A stretch of DNA of 64,000 nt, taken from contig JAZKHT010000005.1 in the NCBI GenBank assembly GCA_040385245.1, positions 30,562-94,561 of the forward strand. Direction: 5' to 3'. The position numbers and the translations under genes were made by a program. The DNA comes from JAZKHT01 sp040385245. GTDB taxonomy: Bacteria > Pseudomonadota > Alphaproteobacteria > Rhodobacterales > Rhodobacteraceae. Shown here one piece after another: positions 43,662 to 52,260 of this stretch (positions are counted from its first letter, which is position 1; each line of letters starts with the position of its first letter). The notes beneath the pieces are model-generated. The model made no database searches and was not told where the DNA came from. It was given only the letters and a program-made list of their open reading frames with translations.

Positions 43662-44135
43662 ATGAACGTCGGCAAGACTATTTTCGCGGTCGCAGTCGCC
43701 GCAACGGCATTCGCGATGCCTGTTTTGGCCCAAGATCCGGCCTTCACACTGCCAGAGCAGTGCACCATGACCGGGAGCATGGATCATTCAACCATGGATC
43801 ATGGCACCATGCAGGGCACACCGGATTCCGGTATGATGGAGATGATGGGCATGGGCGGGATTGATCTTGCGTCCAAGCCGGAGCATGTCCAAGAAAACAT
43901 GGCCAAGATGATGACCACTATGCCGGCTATGCACGAGGGCATGATGAATGAAGACGCGGACGTGGCCTTTGCCTGTGGCATGATCGCCCACCATCAGGGC
44001 GCCATCGACATGGCCGAAGTGCTGCTCGAACATGGCGAGAACCCGCAGATGCGGAAGCTTGCGGAAGACATCATCGCAGCACAGGTTGGCGAGATTGAAG
44101 AGATGACAACGTGGCTTGCTGAAAACGCTAAGTGA
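43662..44135 (+). CDS. Secreted DUF305 protein
   Basis: This 157-aa protein has a signal peptide (MNVGKTIFAVAVAATAFAMPVLA) and a DUF305 four-helix domain. The family signature GMIAHHQGAIDMAEVLL (histidines at about 110 and 111) probably binds metal. A Met/His-rich N-terminal stretch (MDHSTMDHGTMQGT and repeated MM pairs) suggests Cu(I) or silver binding. Periplasmic metal buffering is the likely role. AGGAG precedes the ATG at 43662; the longer frame is not supported. A strong hairpin follows the stop. Confidence 0.85.
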   Translation: MNVGKTIFAVAVAATAFAMPVLAQDPAFTLPEQCTMTGSMDHSTMDHGTMQGTPDSGMMEMMGMGGIDLASKPEHVQENMAKMMTTMPAMHEGMMNEDADVAFACGMIAHHQGAIDMAEVLLEHGENPQMRKLAEDIIAAQVGEIEEMTTWLAENAK

Positions 44136-44142
44136 GATGAAC

Positions 44143-44171
44143 GGGGCCGCGCGGTGCTAGCGCGCGGCCCC
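44143..44171 (+). terminator. Strong hairpin between DUF305 and YncE-like genes
   Basis: A perfect 11-bp GC-rich stem (GGGGCCGCGCG 44143-44153 with CGCGCGGCCCC 44161-44171) lies between convergent gene ends. It is followed by TTC rather than a long T-run. It can serve both the DUF305 gene and the YncE-like gene from the other side. Confidence 0.65.
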
Positions 44172-44198
44172 TTCTACGATGTCCATATATCGGCCGCC

Positions 44199-45272
44199 TT
44201 ACCGATCGAGGTAGGTGACACCGTTGGGACCAGACCCGACAATATGGGTCGCCAAGACTTCGTAGGTTGCCGCGTCGATCACCGTAAGACTTCCATCCTC
44301 AACATTGGTCACGAACACCAAAGAGCCATCTGTACTGATCGACACTCCATGGGCGCCTAATCCGGCGGTGATCGTTGCGACGACGGAACTACTTGCCACG
44401 TCGATCACCGATACCTCGCTACTCGGCGCGGTTTCTGATCCCTGATTGGCCACGAAGATCTTGGTTCCGTCTGGCGTTGCATGAAGCTGAATTGGACCGT
44501 CGCCGACAGGGATGCGACCGATGACTTTCAAAGATGCCATGTCGATCACGGCAACGGCGTCGTCGTCTCGCAACGACACATATGCGCGACTTCCGTCAGG
44601 AAGAAAGGCAACTTGTACTGGCGCTGCACCAACCGCGACACGCTCAACCTCGGCAAGGGATTGAACGTCAATAAGGGAAACGGAGCCACTTTCGACGTTT
44701 GCCACCATTAGATAGCGGCTGTCCGGCGAAAGCCGCAGCCCGTGCGGATAGTCGCCGGTCGAAATGGTTGCGACCACGCTGCCCGCATCCAGATCGACCA
44801 CTGATAACGTATCGTCACCGGCATTGGAAACGAAGGCCCGCAGCCCCTGCAGGTCGGTCACCACATGTGCAGGGTGATCGCCGACCTCGATCTGTGCCGC
44901 AGGTTCATTCAGAGCCCGCGGGTCGAGGACCAGCAACCGACCAGCGCCGCCTGCGTGACCGTGGCCCGCCCCGTGGGCGGGATCTGCCGGCGCACCAACA
45001 ACCAGCAACCGCCGTCCATCGGCGCTGATCTGAACATTGTGTGGAGCAACAGTGACCGCAACTGTTGTAACAATCCCGGTAGCCAGATCGGCACGACTGA
45101 TCGAACTGCCGCGCTCACCTGCTGTGAAAACAAACCCAGACTCGTCGGATGCTTGCGCCAGAACCGAGGCTGGAACGAACAGGAGAGCGACGACCGCATA
45201 ACCTGACAGGGCGCGCCATGGACGCTGCAGTAACGCTCTGGGTCGGTTGAGGGTTGGCGACGAGAAAGACAT
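44199..45272 (-). CDS. YncE-like beta-propeller protein
   Basis: This 357-aa periplasmic protein begins with an N-terminal hydrophobic signal region (ALSGYAVVALLFVPASVLA) and contains six to seven repeats of the form 'D..S..V..I..G..P.G...SPDG..L.V.N', the YVTN/YncE seven-bladed propeller. Repeat 2 carries an unusual His-rich insertion AHGAGHGHAGGAG, which suggests metal binding. The start at 45272 is set by AAGGACC. It sits between two copper genes and could be a periplasmic metal-binding or signalling protein; the family function is not well defined. Confidence 0.8.
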   Translation of the reverse strand: MSFSSPTLNRPRALLQRPWRALSGYAVVALLFVPASVLAQASDESGFVFTAGERGSSISRADLATGIVTTVAVTVAPHNVQISADGRRLLVVGAPADPAHGAGHGHAGGAGRLLVLDPRALNEPAAQIEVGDHPAHVVTDLQGLRAFVSNAGDDTLSVVDLDAGSVVATISTGDYPHGLRLSPDSRYLMVANVESGSVSLIDVQSLAEVERVAVGAAPVQVAFLPDGSRAYVSLRDDDAVAVIDMASLKVIGRIPVGDGPIQLHATPDGTKIFVANQGSETAPSSEVSVIDVASSSVVATITAGLGAHGVSISTDGSLVFVTNVEDGSLTVIDAATYEVLATHIVGSGPNGVTYLDR

Positions 45273-45358
45273 ATGTTGGTCCTTAAGGGTTAGGGCGACC
45301 CTTCCGTTGACAAGGTTTGGCCGTCGCAATGACGAATGCCTCTTGTGGAAGATGTCGG

Positions 45359-47731
45359 TCACAGCGCGACACGCCGCAGTCGCAGCGCGTTGGAGATGAC
45401 GGATACCGACGATAGGCTCATCGCCGCTGCGGCTATCATCGGTGACAGCAGAAGACCGGTGACGGGGTACAGCAGACCAGCCGCGATCGGCACGCCAAGC
45501 GCGTTGTAGGCAAAGGCGAAGAACAAGTTCTGCTTGATGTTGCGCAGGGTGGCGCGCGCCAGCTTGCGCGCACGCACGATGCCCATCAGATCACCACCCA
45601 ATAAGGTGATGCCCGCACTCTCCATTGCGACATCCGCCCCGGTGCCCATCGCGATACCGACATCTGCCGCGGCCAATGCGGGGGCGTCGTTCACGCCGTC
45701 GCCAGCCATGGCAATCTTATGACCCTCACGGCGCAACTGGTCGATCAGGTCCTTTTTGGCTTCTGGCATGACGCCTGCCCGCACCTCATCGATCCCGAGC
45801 TTGTTCGCCACTGCCTGCGCCGTGCGTTCGTTGTCGCCCGTGGCCATGATCACCCGCAGCCCTTGCGCGTGCAGTTCCCGGATGGCCTGCGCGGTGCTGT
45901 CCTTGATCGGGTCGGCCACGGCGACGATGCCGACGAGCACGCTATCGACGGCAATGAACATCGCCGTTTTTCCGTCAGCGCGAAGAGTGTCGGCCTTCGC
46001 TTCGGCGGTGGCGGTGTCCAACCCCATCTCCGTCATCATCGCTGCATTGCCGAGGGCCACCGCGCGTCCGCCAACTCTGCCGCGCACGCCCTTACCGGTG
46101 ACGGCTTCGAAGTCCGCAGCCTCCTGGCGCGGTGCACCTTGCGCCTCGGCTCCCTCGACGATCGCTTCAGCCAGCGGGTGTTCCGAGCCGCGCTCGAGCG
46201 CTGCCGCCACAGATAGCAAGTCCGCTTCCGGCATATCCCCCAGCACCACGGTATCCGTCAGTTTGGGCTTTCCCATGGTCAGAGTGCCGGTCTTGTCCAC
46301 GATCAACGTATCCACCCCAGCCATCCGCTCCAGCGCCTCGGCGTCCTTGATCAGCACCCCTGCCTGCGCACCGCGCCCCGCCGCCGTGGTGATCGAAATC
46401 GGCGTGGCGAGGCCAAGCGCGCAGGGACAGGCGATGATCAGCACAGAAACGGCCGAGGCAATTGCAAAGACCAGTGCCGGTTCGGGGCCAAAAATCATCC
46501 AGACCCCAAACGCGAAGATCGCGATGCCCACCACGGTCGGCACAAAAATCGCTGATACCCGGTCCGCCAGCCCCTGGATCGGCGCACGGGACCGCCGCGC
46601 GTTCGACACCATCGCCACGATCTGCGCCAGCACGGTATCGGACCCGACCTTGCCCGCCTCGATCACAAGGCTGCCGTTCTTGTTGATCGTGGCCCCGGTC
46701 ACAGTGTCGCCCGGGCCCTTCTCCACTGGCATCGACTCGCCGGTCAGCATGCTTTCGTCCAAGGATGACCGCCCTTCGATCACCACTCCATCCACAGGCA
46801 CGGCATCGCCGGGGCGCACCCGCAGCCGGTCGCCTTCCATGATATTTTCCAACGGTGCGTCGTATTCCGACCCATCTGGCAGGATGCGCCGCGCCGTTTT
46901 GGGGGCGAGATCCAGCAGCGCCCGGATCGCATCGCCGGTGCGTTCGCGGGCGCGCAGTTCCAGAACCTGACCCACGAATACCAGCGCTACAATCACCACA
47001 GCCGCTTCGAAATAGGTGCCGACGCCATGGCCCATGCGGTACTGTTCAGGGAATATGCCAGGCAGGAAAGTTGCGACGATCGAATAGACATAGGCCGCCG
47101 CCACGCCGAGGCTGATCAACGTCCACATATTGGGGGACCGGTTCACAAGAGAGTCCCACCCGCGCTTGAAGAACGGCAGGGCCGCCCAGAGGATGATCGG
47201 TGTAGCCAGCGCAAATTCCAGATAGCTTGCAGTCTGGTGCCCGATCCAGTCACGTACCGGCAGGGCGACGAACTCGCCCATGGTCAGAATGATCAGCGGC
47301 ACCGCCGCCGCTGCTGAAATCCACATGCGACGTGTGAAGTCTTTCAGCTCATGGCTGGGCTCATCCGAAGGGAGCATCGGTTCAAGTGCCATTCCGCAGA
47401 TCGGGCAGGCGCCCGGTGCGTCGCGGATGATCTCCGGGTGCATCGGGCAAGTGTACTGGGCGTTGGCTGGCGCAGCCTTCTTGCGCCCTGTTGCGCGCCC
47501 GGATGCATAGAACCAAGGGTCGGCCCTGAATTTGGCCTGGCACTTCTCGGAGCAGAAATGGAATTTCTCGTGACCAAAGCTCTCGGTCCGCGTAGTTGGC
47601 TTCAGGCTCACGGTCATGCCGCAGACGGGATCGGTGGCGGTTGTCCCGTCAGAAGCAGTTGTCCCAGCGTGGCCCTCAGTCATCTCGTGGTCTGCATGGG
47701 AATGGCCTGCGTGTGGATCTGTCGTGGACAT
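45359..47731 (-). CDS. YHS-domain heavy-metal P1B-type ATPase (CopA/CopB-like)
   Basis: This 790-aa pump exports monovalent metal ions. The N-terminus is not a standard HMA: it has a His-rich start, a YHS domain (DPVCGM at residues 34-39, then HFCSEKC at 58-64), and a heavy-metal-binding module YTCPMHPEI followed by GACPICGMALEPM (cysteines at 95, 109 and 112). After the membrane helices come CPC in IIACPCALGLATP, DKTGTLTMG and GDGVNDAPALAAADVG, all intact. It probably exports copper or silver. A perfect 21-bp CueR box lies upstream. It is a second, distinct ATPase in the block. Confidence 0.94.
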   Translation of the reverse strand: MSTTDPHAGHSHADHEMTEGHAGTTASDGTTATDPVCGMTVSLKPTTRTESFGHEKFHFCSEKCQAKFRADPWFYASGRATGRKKAAPANAQYTCPMHPEIIRDAPGACPICGMALEPMLPSDEPSHELKDFTRRMWISAAAAVPLIILTMGEFVALPVRDWIGHQTASYLEFALATPIILWAALPFFKRGWDSLVNRSPNMWTLISLGVAAAYVYSIVATFLPGIFPEQYRMGHGVGTYFEAAVVIVALVFVGQVLELRARERTGDAIRALLDLAPKTARRILPDGSEYDAPLENIMEGDRLRVRPGDAVPVDGVVIEGRSSLDESMLTGESMPVEKGPGDTVTGATINKNGSLVIEAGKVGSDTVLAQIVAMVSNARRSRAPIQGLADRVSAIFVPTVVGIAIFAFGVWMIFGPEPALVFAIASAVSVLIIACPCALGLATPISITTAAGRGAQAGVLIKDAEALERMAGVDTLIVDKTGTLTMGKPKLTDTVVLGDMPEADLLSVAAALERGSEHPLAEAIVEGAEAQGAPRQEAADFEAVTGKGVRGRVGGRAVALGNAAMMTEMGLDTATAEAKADTLRADGKTAMFIAVDSVLVGIVAVADPIKDSTAQAIRELHAQGLRVIMATGDNERTAQAVANKLGIDEVRAGVMPEAKKDLIDQLRREGHKIAMAGDGVNDAPALAAADVGIAMGTGADVAMESAGITLLGGDLMGIVRARKLARATLRNIKQNLFFAFAYNALGVPIAAGLLYPVTGLLLSPMIAAAAMSLSSVSVISNALRLRRVAL

Positions 47732-47797
47732 GGCATTCTCCTTTTCGCGCTCTGTGCCGCGTGAAGACCGATGCATGGCCCTCTGATAGCAAGGTGC

Positions 47798-47818
47798 ACC
47801 TTCCCAGTGCTGGAAGGT
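47798..47818 (-). promoter_or_regulatory. CueR box upstream of the YHS ATPase
   Basis: ACCTTCC-N7-GGAAGGT is a perfect 7-7-7 dyad at 47798-47818 and overlaps TTGACC on the minus strand (47816-47821). It is the closest match in the window to the box in front of cueR. The -10 element after the usual 19 bases is poor (CACCTT). Confidence 0.8.
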
Positions 47819-47845
47819 CAAGTGCGGATTGCGCCGCGGGCCAGC

Positions 47846-48232
47846 TCAGATATCTGCAACGGCTTTGGCCAACATGTCGCGCACCTGCCCCGCCACGCTG
47901 TGCAACGCGGAATTTTCGATGGCTTGCATCGAGGCCACCGGATCAATCGCACTTACCTCCACCCCGCCTTCGACCGCGCGCAGGATCACGTTGCAAGGAA
48001 GCATCGCCCCGACGCGCGGCTCCATTCCGATGGCTTCCAGCGCCATCTTCGGGTTGCAAGCGCCCAGAATGCGATAGTCTGGCATATCCACGTCCAGCTT
48101 TTTCTTCATCGTCGTTCTAACGTCGATCTCAGTCAGCACGCCGAAACCCTGCGCGGCCAGCGCGGCACGGGTCCGTGCATCAACAGCGTCAAAATCCGCG
48201 CCTGTGATCAGCCGGTTGATCGTATAGTCCAT
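47846..48232 (-). CDS. DUF302 family protein
   Basis: This 128-aa cytoplasmic protein has the DUF302 fold, with FGVLTEIDVRTTMKKKL, the conserved YRILGACNPKMALEAI and GAMLPCNVIL. Two cysteines (in GACNP and LPCN) could bind metal. The family is commonly found beside metal-resistance genes, and this copy is read just after the small membrane pseudogene and before the YHS ATPase. It has no defined enzymatic activity. AAAAGGG upstream supports the ATG at 48232. Confidence 0.85.
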   Translation of the reverse strand: MDYTINRLITGADFDAVDARTRAALAAQGFGVLTEIDVRTTMKKKLDVDMPDYRILGACNPKMALEAIGMEPRVGAMLPCNVILRAVEGGVEVSAIDPVASMQAIENSALHSVAGQVRDMLAKAVADI

Positions 48233-48248
48233 GGGGTTTCCCTTTTCT

Positions 48249-48365
48249 TCATTTGCGCAAGTATTTGACCAGCGCCGCAATCGCGAGGCCGACCAGCACA
48301 AGGATGGCAATCATCCAGATTCAGCCAAAACCCATTCCGAAGCCCATACCATAACCGTTCATCAT
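48249..48365 (-). pseudogene. Small membrane protein interrupted by a TGA stop
   Basis: The 39-codon frame reads MMNGYGMGFGMGFG, then TGA, then IWMIAILVLVGLAIAALVKY and a basic end. Replacing TGA by TGG (Trp) gives the usual short Gly/Met-rich N-terminus plus one helix seen in small metal-block proteins. So it is most simply a Trp-to-stop mutation, unless the TGA is a sequencing error. A selenocysteine or read-through mechanism is not supported by any signal I can see. Confidence 0.55.
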
Positions 48366-48370
48366 TATAG

Positions 48371-48520
48371 CTGTGTTTCGGCGGCAATTTTGGCCCCCTG
48401 AGGCGGGGTATCGGCGTCCAATTTTGACCCCTCTGATGTTCTGTCAGACCGTTCGTTCTGGGGCAAGGCTTCGACCGGACGTTGGCGACGGGGGCGCTGT
48501 CGGAGTTGGTGCTAATCTTC
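48371..48520 (-). mobile_element. Probable IS21-type insertion-sequence end (scar)
   Basis: Two imperfect direct copies of a 22-23 base unit lie 33-34 bases apart: TTTCGGCGGCAATTTTGGCC at 48376 and TATCGGCGTCCAATTTTGAC at 48409. Repeated terminal units of this kind are a feature of IS21-family ends. The rest of the stretch has no intact transposase. The family assignment is tentative. Confidence 0.4.
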
Positions 48521-48599
48521 GCCAATGATTACGCACAAGACATCCGTGTATTATCCTGTGGTAAATTCGACGATATCAACCATTAAAGCGAGGCTACCG

Positions 48600-49559
48600 A
48601 TGACCATGATGCGTGCCGCGCGTGTGACCGCCTATGGCGGGCCTGATGTGATCGAGTTTGTCGAGATTCCTCGACCCGTGCCGCGGGCGGGTGAGGTGCT
48701 CGTGCGCGTCATCGCCGCGCCGGTGACGAGCGGCGACATGCGCATGCGGTCTGGCAAGGTGCCGCGCGGTATGCAGATGTTGCTGCGTTTGGCCATCGGC
48801 TGGAACGGTCCGCGCAATCCGGTGCCGGGTTGGGGCTATGTCGGTGAGGTAGTCGCAGGGGAGGGGCTCGCTTCGGGCACAATCGTCGCGGGATTGGCCG
48901 GGTTCAAGGGGGGAGCACACGCGGAATATCTGCGCGCGCCAACCAAGGGGCCTATCCTGCCGCTGCCGCCGGGTCTGGATCCTGTTCGGGTCGCGGGGAC
49001 GCTGTTCGGCGGACTGACGGCGGCACATTTCCTGCTGGATAGGGCGAAGGTTCGACGCGGAGACAGGGTATGGATCAACGGGGCGACCGGGGGGGTCGGG
49101 GCGGCTGCAGTGCGGCTGGCACGACATTTGGGTGCCGAAGTCACGGCGACCGCTTCTGCCGCTCGAGCTGAACTAGCGGCGGAACTGGGCGCGCATCACT
49201 TCCACCCATACAGTGCGGGGCTGCCTACTGGGCTTTTCGACGTGGTGGTGGATGTGTTCGGGAACGCGCCTTTTTCTGTCGCGAGGCCTTTGCTTGCGCC
49301 AGACGCGCGACATGTGGCCGTTACCGCAACCTTGGCTGACTCCTGGGCTGCAGCACTGCGCCCGAACGTCGGCACGCATCGCCGGGTCGCCGGGACGAAC
49401 CGCGATGACCGAGCCTCGCTCGCGCGGTTTCTAGATCTCGTGGCGACAGGCGCTTTGCCGCCGATCCCGGTGACGGTTTTTCCCTTTGCCCAGTTGCGTG
49501 CTGCACACGCGCTTGCTGAGACGATGCACAAGCCTGGAGCGTTGGTCGTGTCGATGTGA
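48600..49559 (+). CDS. Zinc-independent quinone oxidoreductase-like (MDR) protein
   Basis: This 319-aa protein belongs to the medium-chain dehydrogenase/reductase superfamily. The N-terminal GroES-like domain begins MRAARVTAYGGPDVIEF, and the NAD(P)-binding Rossmann fold has the glycine motif GATGGVGAAAVRLAR followed by the ELAAELGAHHFHPY segment. No structural or catalytic zinc cysteines are visible. It likely reduces quinones or enals with NADPH. The first of three close ATG codons (48600) has GAGG upstream. Downstream is a long noncoding stretch. Confidence 0.83.
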   Translation: MTMMRAARVTAYGGPDVIEFVEIPRPVPRAGEVLVRVIAAPVTSGDMRMRSGKVPRGMQMLLRLAIGWNGPRNPVPGWGYVGEVVAGEGLASGTIVAGLAGFKGGAHAEYLRAPTKGPILPLPPGLDPVRVAGTLFGGLTAAHFLLDRAKVRRGDRVWINGATGGVGAAAVRLARHLGAEVTATASAARAELAAELGAHHFHPYSAGLPTGLFDVVVDVFGNAPFSVARPLLAPDARHVAVTATLADSWAAALRPNVGTHRRVAGTNRDDRASLARFLDLVATGALPPIPVTVFPFAQLRAAHALAETMHKPGALVVSM

Positions 49560-50353
49560 ACCTGCTTCAGGTTCGTTTCGATTGCACGAGCGTCTGCTCT
49601 CCGACCCCCACGTCGATGATGCCCAACCGCGAAGTACTTCCACACACATGGAGCGATCGCCAGACAAGCCCGTTATTACAGTTCCTCAGAGACAGAAACC
49701 TCTGGTCATAATAAGGGGTCAAATACGGTTTTTTTTGTCACCGACAGAAAGGCTTGGGTTTTGTCCCGAACTGCCAGCGCAATGAGCCCAAAGCGGCGGT
49801 AGGATGGTGTGCGGCAGGACCGATCTCTCGTAGGCGCAGCATAGCGAGATCGGCCCTAAGCAGACAGTCGAACAAGCCTGCTGAATGACCGCTACTGGAA
49901 AACAGGGCAGCACAGTTGCCGCTTGAAGTGTGTATTAGGCAACGCAGGTGGGGACGGATCTGCCGTCGCACTTTCTCAACCTCTCGGCAGGAGCTGAGGC
50001 CGGTCACTGTCGGTGCGACTCTGCGTTTTCGTCAGAGAGGTCCGGTCACCGTTGATGGTCTGTAGCAAGCTCGGAAACTCTGCGCTTCGCATGGCGCAGC
50101 CGTTCGCGAGGACAATAACGGATTGTGCCAGTAGACATGTGGAAGGGTGCGTAGTTGCGGAAAGTTCTCCCCTCGGGTTCAGCCCCCACCTGGGGCCATT
50201 ACGCAAAGGACGGAAAACTGCGCCGGTGATGGGCAGGGCGTCCGCGATTTCCATCCTGTGTCGATCCCTAATGCCGCCCACTGAGCCCCTTGATATTTTG
50301 ACCGAGGGGTGGCTTGCTGGACAGGAGAGTGCCCCTCTGCTGGTGGTAGGCCG
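49560..50353. other. Noncoding stretch of about 790 bases
   Basis: No reading frame here has a credible ribosome-binding site, domain or homologous copy in the window. It contains a T8 run near 49731 and several small hairpins (for example GATCTCTCG near 49831 with a partly complementary partner). It is probably decayed accessory DNA. Confidence 0.4.
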
Positions 50354-50833
50354 ATGCGCATCGCTGCTCGAGTTTCGCTGGCTTTCGTCTGCTCGGCTAT
50401 TATTGCGGGATTGGCTGGGTCCGTCTCCGCTCAGGACTTGGCTGAGACTGCAGAGTTGGTGACCTTCGCACCGCTGGACGGGCAAGAGTTTTCCGCTGGA
50501 ATTTTGCGCCAGGATGACAGTTCCGCGCCTTCCGAACCCTTGCTGGACCGTCTGTTCTTTGCGGACGGCATGTTCTCGTCGAAGATTTGTGAGCGCTATG
50601 GATTTGTACCCGGTGCTTACTGGGTTCGCGGAACTGAGGACGCGATCGAATTCTCAGCGGTACTGCACAGTCCGACTGACGGCGTCATGGATTGGAAGGG
50701 TACGGTGAAGGACGGCAAGCTGGTTGGAACGATGCGCTGGACGCGAGAACGGTGGTACTGGACCATCGAGGCAGAACACCAGATTTTTGGCGAACTTGAG
50801 TCACAGCCATCACAACCGGCCGGCATTGACTGA
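50354..50833 (+). CDS. Secreted protein of unknown function
   Basis: This 159-aa protein starts with a signal peptide (MRIAARVSLAFVCSAIIAG and then LAGSVSA-Q). The mature part is mainly beta with segments LDRLFFADGMFSSKICERYG and DWKGTVKDGKLVGTMRWTRE, reminiscent of small lipocalin-like domains, but I cannot assign a family. It ends one base before the following membrane-protein gene, so the two form an operon. Confidence 0.6.
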   Translation: MRIAARVSLAFVCSAIIAGLAGSVSAQDLAETAELVTFAPLDGQEFSAGILRQDDSSAPSEPLLDRLFFADGMFSSKICERYGFVPGAYWVRGTEDAIEFSAVLHSPTDGVMDWKGTVKDGKLVGTMRWTRERWYWTIEAEHQIFGELESQPSQPAGID

Positions 50834-50834
50834 C

Positions 50835-51506
50835 ATGCAACGTCTTGCCCGAATGCCACTTGGTCGGCTTATCGGGCTTCTAGCCAAGTTTGCGGCTCTG
50901 ATTTTGTTGATCTATGCGGGCAGTCTGGCAAGTGATTGGTTGACGTCCCGGTTCGTTCCACATCTGACGCCCAGTACCGAGCCTTTCGTACACCGAATGA
51001 TCATGCTCGCCGTGCTCGTCTACATGGTCTGCATGATGCTGCCGTTTGTCCCCGGCATGGAAATCGGTCTGGCACTCATGGTCGTGTTTGGTCCTCCGAT
51101 CGTGCCGCTCGTCTACGGGGCAACAGTTCTCGCATTATCGCTAAGCTTCCTTTTGGGGAGACTCGTGCCGCAATCGGCGATCATTTCTTCCCTCGAATCC
51201 TTCCAGCTGAACCGCTTGGCGCGTCTGCTTGCAGAGTTGCAATCCCTCGATCATCAGATCCGTCTGCAATGGCTACTGCGCAATGCACCCGGCCGCCTTG
51301 CCCCGCTGCTTCTCAAGTTCAGGTATCTTGCGATGGTGCTGCTGTTCAACATGCCCGGAAATGCCGTTCTCGGTGGAGGAGGCGGTATAGCGATGACGGC
51401 GGGCTTCAGCCGCATATATTCCTTTGGTGGCTTTGTTGCAGCGGTTGCGCTGGCGGTCTCGCCAGTACCGCTGATTATCATCTTCACTGGAGCATTCCCC
51501 TCGTAA
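50835..51506 (+). CDS. Polytopic membrane protein, possibly SNARE-associated/VTT-like
   Basis: This 223-aa protein has about five membrane helices (first near residues 11-31) and glycine-rich segments NAVLGGGGGIAMTAGFSRIY that recall the VTT/DedA fold, in which such a loop re-enters the membrane. The match is partial and I give it as a possibility only. Its ATG is one base after the stop of the secreted-protein gene, so they are cotranscribed. Confidence 0.6.
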   Translation: MQRLARMPLGRLIGLLAKFAALILLIYAGSLASDWLTSRFVPHLTPSTEPFVHRMIMLAVLVYMVCMMLPFVPGMEIGLALMVVFGPPIVPLVYGATVLALSLSFLLGRLVPQSAIISSLESFQLNRLARLLAELQSLDHQIRLQWLLRNAPGRLAPLLLKFRYLAMVLLFNMPGNAVLGGGGGIAMTAGFSRIYSFGGFVAAVALAVSPVPLIIIFTGAFPS

Positions 51507-51773
51507 CCATCGGATCGACCGTCACGGTCACCCAGCTAAGTGGATTGTACCGACAGTGCTGGTGCCGATGAAAGCTCTGGTCAGGCGCTCCCCTGGTCAG
51601 TCTGCCAGATCGAATGGGCGCGTCCTGAACGCTGGACATCACCTGCTGTGACCACCGGTTCCATTGCTAGGGGAATTCTTACGCCTTTCCGGTCTCAGAC
51701 TCAGACGTTACCGGCCTTTTGAACTTCACCTGGTGCTGCAGTCTCGTCTCCGGACTGCTCGCCCATCCCGCTA

Positions 51774-52058
51774 TCAGCGATCAGATAGATAGTCGGCGGA
51801 AACGAAGCCGGTTACGCCGGGCGCATCGACTAGGGAGACGCGGCACCAGAGCTGGCCCACCTCAGTCACGCAGTCGCGTCGGATAAGTTCTGTACCGTCG
51901 GGCAGGCCAAGGCGCACCTCGTATCCAAGACCGGGACCCGCCCTGAGTTTGAGGAGCTCTTCTGGACCAGCGCGTTCAACGACTGTTCGGCTGCCCGCCA
52001 CACTGTTGCAGCCTACAAGGAAGGCAAAGGTTAGTAGAGAAACTGCGACATGCTTCAT
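51774..52058 (-). CDS. Small lipoprotein with SH3-like domain
   Basis: This 94-aa protein has a lipobox signal sequence (LLTFAFLVGC, Cys17) and a bacterial SH3-type domain (LLKLRAGPGLGYEVRLGLPDG, ending GFVSADYL). It should be anchored in the outer or inner membrane and may bind peptidoglycan. The 268 bases on its left hold no gene that I can support; the IS3 scar follows on the right. Confidence 0.75.
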   Translation of the reverse strand: MKHVAVSLLTFAFLVGCNSVAGSRTVVERAGPEELLKLRAGPGLGYEVRLGLPDGTELIRRDCVTEVGQLWCRVSLVDAPGVTGFVSADYLSDR

Positions 52059-52179
52059 GATGGTGGCCTCGTTGCTTCTCTCGGCCTTCTAGCGCAGTCT
52101 TTCGGGCAAAGCTAAGGGATGGCACAAGAGATCGCCTTGGACCGCCCAGTCAGTGTCATGCCCGGTCAATCAGGTTCTT

Positions 52180-52260
52180 CACATTCGACACCCCAATACT
52201 CTAACGCGGCGTGTCCTCATCCCCCGCGCATTCAGTTCCGCCGCAACAGCGCACAGACCT
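52180..52260 (-). pseudogene. Remnant of a site-specific recombinase C-terminus
   Basis: A short minus-strand segment reads AVAAELNARGMRTRR, a pattern typical of large serine recombinases (the segment before the zinc-ribbon domain). It is out of phase with the IS3 transposase and has no start of its own. It indicates that the IS copy is fused to, or inserted in, older recombinase DNA. Confidence 0.45.

Noticed and set aside
48249..48365. Selenocysteine reading of the in-frame TGA
   Set aside because: No SECIS-like hairpin follows the codon, and Trp is the simplest ancestral residue.
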